The position numbers were made by a program, and so were the translations under genes. The notes under the pieces were generated by a model. That model saw only the letters and a program-made list of their open reading frames with translations, made no database searches and was not told the DNA's origin. Below, one piece after another: positions 10,053 through 18,511 of a stretch of DNA of 64,000 nucleotides. Origin of the DNA: Chrysaora quinquecirrha (lineage: Eukaryota > Cnidaria > Scyphozoa > Semaeostomeae > Pelagiidae); contig JACTAT010000022.1 of NCBI GenBank assembly GCA_014526335.1, positions 998,604 to 1,062,603 of the forward strand. The letters run 5' to 3'. The stretch's first letter is position 1. Each line of letters starts with the position of its first letter.

Positions 10053-13000
10053 ATGCAAAATGCAAGCCATCATTCACACAGCGTCCACCCAGAAAACAAT
10101 TCATAATCCAAGGAAATGATGCCTTTTTTGACTGGAATTACAATAATGATAGTTACTCTCTTCTGTTTGGAAAATGGGGCAAGAAAAATGCTGCTTTACA
10201 GTTCTTTATATCAGTTTCAAGTCTTGGATTGACAAATTCTGATGCAACGAAATACCAGTTGATTAAACCTGCAAAGCTAAGACTGATTAATACCACTATT
10301 TCATCAACTGGAAGATTTTATTGTCAGTTGAACTTTCTTAAAACGCAGACTGGTGATTCAAGTGTATTAGAAGATGAAGCAGACCTCACTGTTGTCCGTA
10401 AGTAAAGATGGTTTTCTGAGGGTTGTGTGTCCCAGCAGTCACTCTTGAGAATTTTGTACCTCCAGAGTTACTCTGTTTATACAACTCTCCAACTAAGGGC
10501 CTCTTCTTTGAAATTTCCAAACTGCTCTACATGTACCAGAACTCACAAAATCAGAATTTAATAATAGTAGCAATAGCAGCAAGTTTAGTTGCAATGTTAT
10601 CTTCTGAAAGCATACTGCTGTGGAGAGGCTGGTTTTAGTAACTTTCTAAGGCCCCGTTCACATGGGAACGATTGCGTACCGTTCCAAGTTGTTTCATTCC
10701 AAGAAGTGGTTTGCTCAGGGGTTGCTTTCACACGGGAATGATTCAGATTGTATCGTTTCGTTCCAAAAACTGGAACGCTTTTAAAATGCTCCAAAAAGTG
10801 GAATGGTACACAATGATTCCTGTGTGAACAATATCTGGTGCAGAAAACGGAACGATACAGTTTTTGTGGTAAAGCGCATGTGTTATTGCTAAGAGATATT
10901 CCCTTCAGATGTCATACTTGTCACATTTGTAAAGCATTTTGCTAAACTCATTGTTTATTTTTGTGGAACGATTTCCTTCTAGTGTGAATAGCAATCAAGC
11001 AATCCAAACCAATATGTGATCGTTCTGTTCTGTGTGAACAGCTAATATTTTTGTTCCATAAATTGGAACGAAAATGGAATGGTCAATTGTGTACCCATGT
11101 GAACGGGACCAAAGTTTAGTAGTTAAACTCTACTTACTGTCAATGCATCTATTCTGAAAAACATAAGGATATCAGGAAATCTTATTTGATTCATGTATAT
11201 ATTTTAATCTATTCTAGGAAGCGCTCCAAGTTTTACTTCCTCTTTGCCTGAGAAAAAAGTCAGTACTGAAGGGAGCAGTGAAATTAAACTAACAGTCATT
11301 GTGAAAGGGGATCAAAAACCCATTGTGTCATGGTATAGGAATGGTGTCCTTGCTAGTGGCTCCTTTCCTGTGACAACAAATACAATCGGCAAAAGTCAGC
11401 AAAATGAAACAATTGTTCAAAGCAATTTAACTATCAATCTACCAAACAGAACTAGTAATTCAGTTTTTCTTGCAAAAGCAACTTATGGAGATTTCAGCCC
11501 AATGTCAAATACATCTACAGTCATTGATGTTTGGTGTAAGTATTTCTTTAATGTTAGAGAGAAAAGGCAACAAACTGTAATCACTCCCGTCAGATCTTTA
11601 GATTCTTGCGGCAAATAGAATAAAATAAAACAATGCGGTGGTAACGCTGCAAAGCGACGAGAAGATGAAGCAAAAAACGTTTATTACTCTGATGAAGCCC
11701 TGAATGCCAGGACGAAATTTTAGTATTTAAAAATTTTACTCTTTTTTGCTTTGTCTTCTCGTCGCTTGCAGCTTTGCTGTCTCACTGTTTTATTTCTTCA
11801 ATAACTTATTTTGCCTTCATTTTTCGCTGTAAGGTGCCATCTGATTGGAGAGGGACTGAATACTACAAAAAAAGACCTTTTCAAAGAGGTCTGGATCTGT
11901 GCGACATTTTTCTGGAAAATGGCAGACATCTCTAGTAAGGGAATCCTAACTGTGTGCAACGACCAGGATTGCACATTTAGGAGAGGTAGCGCAGGCAGGG
12001 GTGCCAGAAGCACAGGGGCAGCAGGGGTGATTGCCCCCTTGCTTTCATAAATATTGTGTAATTCTTTAATTTTCCTATTGTTTTGCCCTGAATTTGTTGC
12101 TTCTGCCCCCACAATAAAAGATATCTTTTTACGTTTTCAGACGGGCCAGAAAATGAAAAATTCTCCTCAAGCAAATCAGGACTATCAATTGGTAAAAACG
12201 AAATGGTTGTAATTCAATGCACAGCTAATTCAAATCCAGCACCGAAATTTACAATTTACAGAAACCAAACAATCTTACTGAATAACTCTGCAAGTGGAGT
12301 ATACACGATAAATGCATTCGGAAGGAATGATTCTGGAAATTACAGCTGTTTGATTCAAAATGAAGTTAGTTCTAAACGTCTTGATGGTGTTTGGTTTTTG
12401 TATAACGAAACAAAGATTGTCTGTAAGTTAATACTTCTCTTATTGTTGTTATATTTTTTATCAATGCTTGTTATTCGAGGTTATAGTTGAATAATAGAAC
12501 TGGAGACAAACCATAGCAGAGGGTCCTGAAGGGGTAAGTTGGGAATGAGATTGGCCTGATTTTGGGCTGGGAAAATGGGATTAGATGTACTGGGACTGGG
12601 ATTTTGTCCACTGGGAACGGGGAGCAGAACACAAGATGAGGATGGGATTCGCTTTTGGCCGTTTTAAAATACATAAACAATGAATTTTAATTAGCAACTT
12701 TTAATGAAAATGTACGTCTTTACACGCAGACTGAACATGTCAGTTCAATGAGAATGTAGTTTCCCTAATCCCCAAGCAGATTACACTTAGTCATGCACGC
12801 AAAAGTACTTACATAACCAATGAAGATGGCGGTGAACACTCGTACTGTCTTTTGGAAATTAAGAACATATATTCGAAAACGACAGTGGAGGGTGTGCAAT
12901 ACAGTGGAGGATACTCAGTACAGCGGAGGGATATCATCAGTACAGTGGAGGATTTTTAATTCTGACTGTACTGTACTGATGATATCGCTCCACAGTACTG

Positions 13001-14770
13001 AATATTCTCCACTCTACTTATGATATCCCTCTACTGTACTGAACATTTTCCACTGTACTGATGCTATCACTCCACTGTACTGCACATCCTCCACTATACT
13101 GATAATATCCTTCCATTATACTGCACGTCCTCCATTATATTGATGATATCCTTCCATTGTACTGAACATCCTCCACTGTACTGAACACACTCCACTGTAC
13201 TGCACAGACATTACCCGGGGTATTTTTACTGGATAAAAAGTCGAGGGGCTGTTGAGTGAAAAGTCTTGGGCATTTGAACAGGCCTTTACCACGTTGTTGA
13301 TTCTTACTTATGGAAGTTTTAAATCTGATAAACTATTATTTGTGTTTTAGATACAACTGTTTCAACGACAACTTTGAATTCAAGTTCTACGAAAGTTGCA
13401 CCAACTAAAGGCGGGAAAATTACAGGTATTTCATTCGCACTCGTGCTTTTTATGTTGATGTACCCTTTTGAACATTGAGTGCCATTTTTCTTGTGAAACA
13501 AGGCAGTTTTAGAAAAACTTCGGTTTAACATCCCCTCTGATTTCACGTATGAATGATTTTACATCTATGAATGAAAAACACCACAGAAACTGCGTATCGG
13601 AATTCCAAGGAATTCTTGCTTTGAGATGTATATGAAGTATTGCTTAATAAGAAGAAACAGGGCAAGTCGGCGACCAAAAAGAAAAACTTGTGGCTAAAAT
13701 CAGTTTTTCGCGAATAATTCTTCCTGCCTATACAGGACTTCTTCAAGGCCCCGAAAAGATTAACGGTTAAGCTAGCCTTGTTTCGTAAACTACTAAACTG
13801 CTAGCAGCGTTATAGCGGACACTTGAAAAGCAATCTGATTCATAGTCATTTTTCATTGGTTTAGCGCCAGGATCCAATGCTCTACCATGGTGGGTATGGC
13901 TGACAATTGCACTTGCGATAGTTTTCCTGTTATGCATTCCTGTAGCTGTTATATTTTTTCATAAAAGGTAAGGAGAACAGATTTTGTTTATTTGTGATCA
14001 TTTACCTCTATGTTTATTTTTATAGACCTATATTTTTATCTTTCACCCCTTTTATGTTCGAAAAAATTCGAACATATTGGTGTGGAGGTAGTGTGTCACT
14101 CACTAACTCACTAACTCACTAACTCACTAACCAATAATTGAACAATGGAAAATGTGCAACCCTACTAAGCATCCCATGAATGCGAATTCAGAAGGAATGG
14201 GATTACAACGACGATGACCACCACCACCATCTAGATATGAATATTTCCTGAATAAAGTTTTTCTTGTTTTGTTTCAGAAAAAATCTCAAAAGAAGAAAAA
14301 CCAAAAGATTCTCATCACATGGCGATTACTTAGACAACTACATCAACAACACTCAGTTCTCTCTTGGTTACGAAAACCAAATCGAAAAAGAACCAGAGCC
14401 CAGATCTCCATTCGTATTAGAGGAACGCGAAATTGCGACCGAGGCTGAACGGGACCATGAACTTGCAAGAGACAACCTCGGTGTGAAATTCGAGAGTGAG
14501 GCTGATTTGATAGATCATTATAAGAAAGGCCCGGAGAAGAAAGAAGGTGATGATGATTATGATGATGATGTCAAAGATTATGATCCATTTGAGAGCGACG
14601 ATGATGATAACCTCGATTCAGTTACAAAGGAAGATTTCGGTGATGAGCATGGAATTCATTACGAGACTGATGATACAATTAATGAGAACAATGAAAACGA
14701 TATCGAGGATGGCAATGAAGCAGAGCCGTACATCGATCTTGAAAACGAGATTATAACGTACAATATTTGA
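10053..14770 (+). CDS. Ig-superfamily transmembrane receptor (gene B), Alr-like
   Basis: Six exons: 10053-10397 V-like Ig, 11218-11535 second Ig, 12141-12422 third Ig, 13351-13425 Ser/Thr stalk, 13865-13967 transmembrane, 14278-14770 cytoplasmic tail ending in TGA. That gives about 538 residues without the signal exon. Extracellular exons are all phase 1-1; TM to tail is phase 2. The V-like domain shares gene A's pattern: Trp in place of the first Cys (FFDWNY), a following KWG, then GRFYC. The second domain has no Ig cysteines. The third is a normal C2/I type with Cys in VIQC and NYSC. The stalk (TTVSTTTLNSSSTK) suits O-glycosylation. The TM helix is LTIALAIVFLLCIPVAVIFF followed by basic HKRKNLKRRK. 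The tail is very acidic and holds several Tyr motifs (YINN, YENQ, YIDL, terminal TYNI). The signal peptide exon is not identified. Confidence 0.78.
10650..11110. mobile_element. MITE-like element in gene B intron
   Basis: Begins GGCCCCGTTCACATGGG and ends with the inverse CCCATGTGAACGGGACC, a 17-base terminal inverted repeat with one mismatch. The interior contains several GTTCC/GGAAC units and no ORF. No clear target duplication was seen. Confidence 0.7.
12865..13205. repeat. Minisatellite with internal inversion
   Basis: Roughly 20-30 base units containing CAGTACAGTGGAGG and ATATCATC run from about 12880 to 12955. They then switch orientation to CTCCACTGTACTGATGATATC units up to about 13205. 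It lies in the gene B intron before the stalk exon. Confidence 0.8.
14094..14131. repeat. ACTCACTA microsatellite
   Basis: Four to five tandem copies of ACTCACTA in the intron before the last exon of gene B. Confidence 0.85.
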
Positions 14771-16442
14771 ATTAGACTTAAGTGGCTTATTCATTCTGGA
14801 CACTGTTTTTATTTCATGTGGACGCTATCTATGGTCACTGGTCACATCAAAGAAGAGGGCATTTGCACGACCTGTTTCGCCTCCTTTATTGCAACAAGTG
14901 GATATTTGCTAATTAGCCTCTACGAACAACGCGTTGCTTATAGACCTATCAATCTTATCGACCTGTAAAAGTGAAGCTTTCTTGTAACTCTTTGTCTAAG
15001 AGCAAGAGACTTGTAAACAACGTTTTAGTTTACTAGCACAGAGACCTCAGTGTACAGTGCGCAAAAAACCAATCAAGAGCACCACAAATACTTGATGCGT
15101 TCTGTAAGACCAAAATAACTCACTCGGCAATAACTTACTAGATAATGCCTATGCCTACGAGTATATGCCTGTCAGAAAAATAGGTATTTTTGCCTGAATT
15201 TATCAATATAGGTGTACACGTTTTCAATAAGGAATCTTTGGTCTGTATTGAGGCTGGAGTTCCTTAATTTTCAACGAAATAAGGCAGATAGCTCCTTTAA
15301 CTGTTTCCTCTACTGTCCCTTGTCGTGAAATGTGTTTGAATACGAATTTTTACAGCAACAAATTCATTTAAACTTGCTTCGTTTTCCAACTTTAGATAAA
15401 GGAGTCTTTTGTGGAAGTACGATGGGAAATATGTTCTTTATTCGGTTATTCAGTCGAATAAACCGACTTGTTCTTGCAGAAGTTATTTTTTATTTACTTT
15501 CAAAGCCTTAAAAAGTTCCCTAATTTTTTGGGAATTTCAAACCTATAGCTAGTTCCTTACAAAGTTTTTCCTTATAAAAACGTGTAAAGATATCAGAAAG
15601 AATTTTGTTCTGCTGCAGCAAAAGAGCGCATCCGTTGGTTCTCGGTTGTGTGGTTTTTATTGCCAGAGCGAAAATGAATGAATTATTATTAATATATAAT
15701 TAATATTGATTTGGTTGAAATTGATTTTCTTTTATATTCTTATTTGGATTGTAATATTTTTGTACGCTCTAGTTAGCCTTAGCAGTATTTAGCGTTTAGT
15801 ATGATCGTAATTCTAGTAATTTTATACAGATTTGTAGCGTAGCTGTTTGAATAGGAGCAAGCACTGACTGGTGAATAGGGAATTGGTAGGCTAAAACACT
15901 GTCTTTACAAGAGAAACTGGATCCAGAGCCGGTTTTGGTTCGAAAAGCCTTTCGTTTAAACCGGCTCTCCTGGATCCGTACTATTTCTAGTACAGGTCCA
16001 GCTCTAACCCAGCTCGTCTTGCTCTGTTTGGATTCCGTATTAATCGCCTCGGATCGGATCCGAGCTGAAATCCCACAAGATCTAAAATTGAGCAAGATTG
16101 TTTCTAGCAGCAGTATAATGTAAGTACGTATAATGGAACTAATTTTTATAACGAAAGAATTGTTCTTCGGGTTTAATATGTTTAATATTTATTAAAGAAA
16201 ATACGTTGCAATTAAGAAGCCTTTTTCTACGAAATATCTTACTAATTCCACCAGTAGCAGTAGTGTTTCACAAGCACGGTAGAAGATTTAAGCATCACTA
16301 ACTGGTATATAATCAAAAAACTATCCTTACATCTGCAAAATATCTTAAATTTTTATTTTTATATGATTTGGTCCTTTCCTTTCCTCTGAAAACTGAAAAG
16401 TTTGAATCTGCTTTTCAGAGCAGTTCTGGAAGATCGCACCCA
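14771..16442. other. Intergenic space between gene B and the serpin
   Basis: No coding exon recognised. 15195-15600 contains diverged H-family repeat pieces (GTACACGTTTTCAATAAGGAA, CCTTATAAAAACGTGT). The short open frames at 15796-16123 lack recognisable features. Confidence 0.4.
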
Positions 16443-17633
16443 TTATGGATGGGTGAATCGTCCTGCAAACAGGATAACATTCGAGATATTCTCCTTTATG
16501 TAAAACAAAAATGGTCTGTTTGCGTTGAAAATTGGCAGAAAAGCCCGACCAGTGATAAGAGCAGTAGCAGCCCCAGCTTTCGTGCCCCTTTCATCCACCT
16601 CAATAAACGCCTTGTGAATTGCTTTCGTCACGAAAATACCATCCGGCTGCTTGAACATTCCGGACAGATCACAATCCGGACCGAATAATGAGCTGATATT
16701 CAGAGAAACGAGGCTTTGGGTCAGGTCTCTTGTACTTGTTAGCTTAAACTTCGGAAGAAAAACTTGGATTCTGGCCATACTGTACTTCATGTTCATCAGA
16801 GTGTCAGGATTGATCATCTTTTCAACATCCTGGACATTTCTGCCCTCTTCCGGAAGAACAATCAGCATAGAAAACCTATTTCCCTTATATGGCAGCTCCA
16901 GGACACTAAACTCGGAATTTCCAGCAAAATTTGTCAACAAACTCGACTCCATCATCTTAATCTTGAATGATTTATCCGCGGTTGTGTAGAATTTTCGTTT
17001 TCTTGTTTGGTCCGGATTAAATGGCGTTTTCCATAACGCTTTGAAATAAACAGCATTTGTCAATACCATTTTAGTCATGGAATCAATCGTTCCTCGCCTG
17101 AGAAAATTCACTATTTTATTCCCAGTGTTTCTTTTCACCCAATCATTGATTTTTCTTCGAGAATATTCCGGGTCGTTCTTAAAGTCTGTCTTCCCAATTT
17201 TACTGTCGTAATCCCTTTGAATAATTTGACGGAATTTTGACTGCAGACCCTTTCCATATTCAACCCAAATCCTGCTCGCCACATTCATCGTTCTAAATCG
17301 CGCTCCTTTTGCTGCGAGTCTCTTCAACAATTTCCCAAATAATTTGTGGATTTCTGTACTGTTTTGCCAGCCCATTGCAGCTGCAATTTCATCCGTTGTT
17401 TTGCCTTCAGTCCCTGCACTGATCATTGCTAGGGTCGTCGCAATGCTATACGGCGAATAAACCAAATTTCCACTGTTTCCATTGCTGGAAAAAGTCTTGT
17501 GTAACTTGAACGCGAATTCGTTCAAACTTCTAGACAAATCTTGATCATCATTGCGACTGCGAGCTGATTTTTTCACAGAAAAACATCCGCAGAACAAGCT
17601 CAATGTAAAAAGGCAGAATATAAGCTTCACCAT
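16443..17633 (-). CDS. Secreted serpin, single exon
   Basis: An uninterrupted 396-codon frame from ATG at 17633-17631 to a stop at 16443, the full serpin length. It opens with a signal peptide (MVKLIFCLFTLSLFCGCFS). Family blocks in order: NLVYSPYSIATTLAMISAG, NDWVKRNTGNKI, LTNAVYFKALWK, FSVLELPYKG, and near the C-terminus HKAFIEVDERGTKA and NANRPFLF. The hinge ERGTKAGAATA (P17-P7) has the small residues of an inhibitory serpin. In the loop ALITGRAFLP the single Arg is the likeliest P1, which would suit a trypsin- or thrombin-like target; assigning P1 by counting is uncertain by one or two residues. Serpins trap serine or cysteine proteases, here outside the cell. No intron is needed, unlike all its neighbours. 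Confidence 0.93.
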   Translation of the reverse strand: MVKLIFCLFTLSLFCGCFSVKKSARSRNDDQDLSRSLNEFAFKLHKTFSSNGNSGNLVYSPYSIATTLAMISAGTEGKTTDEIAAAMGWQNSTEIHKLFGKLLKRLAAKGARFRTMNVASRIWVEYGKGLQSKFRQIIQRDYDSKIGKTDFKNDPEYSRRKINDWVKRNTGNKIVNFLRRGTIDSMTKMVLTNAVYFKALWKTPFNPDQTRKRKFYTTADKSFKIKMMESSLLTNFAGNSEFSVLELPYKGNRFSMLIVLPEEGRNVQDVEKMINPDTLMNMKYSMARIQVFLPKFKLTSTRDLTQSLVSLNISSLFGPDCDLSGMFKQPDGIFVTKAIHKAFIEVDERGTKAGAATALITGRAFLPIFNANRPFLFYIKENISNVILFAGRFTHP

Positions 17634-18511
17634 TTTAAAACACCAACAAACTTAGCCTTGCTGTGAATTACTTTCCAATGAAATGAAGTATTTGACAACT
17701 GAATAAATAAACTTATGCGATGACAAACCGGAAGCAAAAGATATTTTTTCTGCGGCTTTGGCGGAATAATATTTTTCAGATCAGCTGATTAATGACGTCA
17801 AAACGCCCAACTCTGCCCCAGGCTCTGAAAGGCGGGCAAATGAGTCAAACCAACCACCAATGCAGTCACTGATACAAGGTAGAGATACGCCCTATGCGTC
17901 AAAAGATCAGTGATTCAAAAGTCAAACCACAGGTCAAACATGGCAGTATTTTAGCATTTCGATTACAAGCAATAAAACAGATACATGGAGAGATATATTG
18001 CGATGCACAGCGAATCATTTTCGGGCATACTTAAAGCTTTTTTCGTCTGACACTCCTCAGAGTATGAACGTCAGGACAAAAGCTTTTAAGTTATGCCCGA
18101 GAGTGATTCCGCTGTTCATGGCAATTTTGAAGTTTTGTACAGCTCAAGAAGAGGTGTATGGAGGGAATTTCAACCCCGTCAGTTTTTTTCTGCTTAGCAA
18201 TGCCTAAAACGTAGTAGAGTGAATGACTTTAAACCGAAGTATATCTATTTTATATAGACACTTGCTTTATTTAATGCGACACAATAAACAAAACTTGCAT
18301 TTGGCTAGCGTAAAAACAGATTTTTATCCTGGTAAAACAGTCTCTCAGTCTCAGGGTAGGACACACAGAACTTAGTAGGAGGATAGGTGGGGCCCTTTAG
18401 CGGTTCACTCAAGTAAGCTCTGAGCGAAACAAGGTTGCCTCTTGGTTGGCAAGCAAAATGAAGTGCTAGAGAAGGGACCTTTGGTATTAACTTCAGCCAT
18501 GCAGACGATTT
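17634..18511. other. Serpin upstream region and ASB 3' flank
   Basis: Holds a fold-back repeat (F3) at 18013-18108 and no coding sequence I can support. No clear TATA box stands in front of the serpin ATG. Confidence 0.4.
18013..18108. repeat. F3 fold-back repeat, near-perfect hairpin
   Basis: A 39-base left arm (18013-18051) pairs with a right arm (18070-18108) with only a few mismatches; an 18-base loop contains CTCCTCAGAG. Shared arm blocks are CGGGCATA, TTAAAGCTTTT and GTCTGAC. Single-armed relatives carrying ACTCTGAGGAGTGTCAGAC and AAGCTTTTAAGT occur near 23890, 26490, 28000, 52660 and 53790. Confidence 0.8.

Noticed and set aside
12865..13205. CRISPR array
   Set aside because: Repeats have no constant repeat/variable spacer pattern, units are degenerate, and the DNA is animal.
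14547..14803. Open frames overlapping the gene B tail exon in other frames
   Set aside because: Shadow frames of the acidic GAT/GAA-rich exon that is in frame with the TM exon.
16368..16989. Plus-strand open frames opposite the serpin
   Set aside because: Antisense shadows of a full-length serpin reading frame.
18052..18069. Hammerhead reading of CTGAGGA in the F3 loop
   Set aside because: CUGANGA is present, but the required stem II and GAAA spacing do not form; the hairpin arms explain the sequence better.
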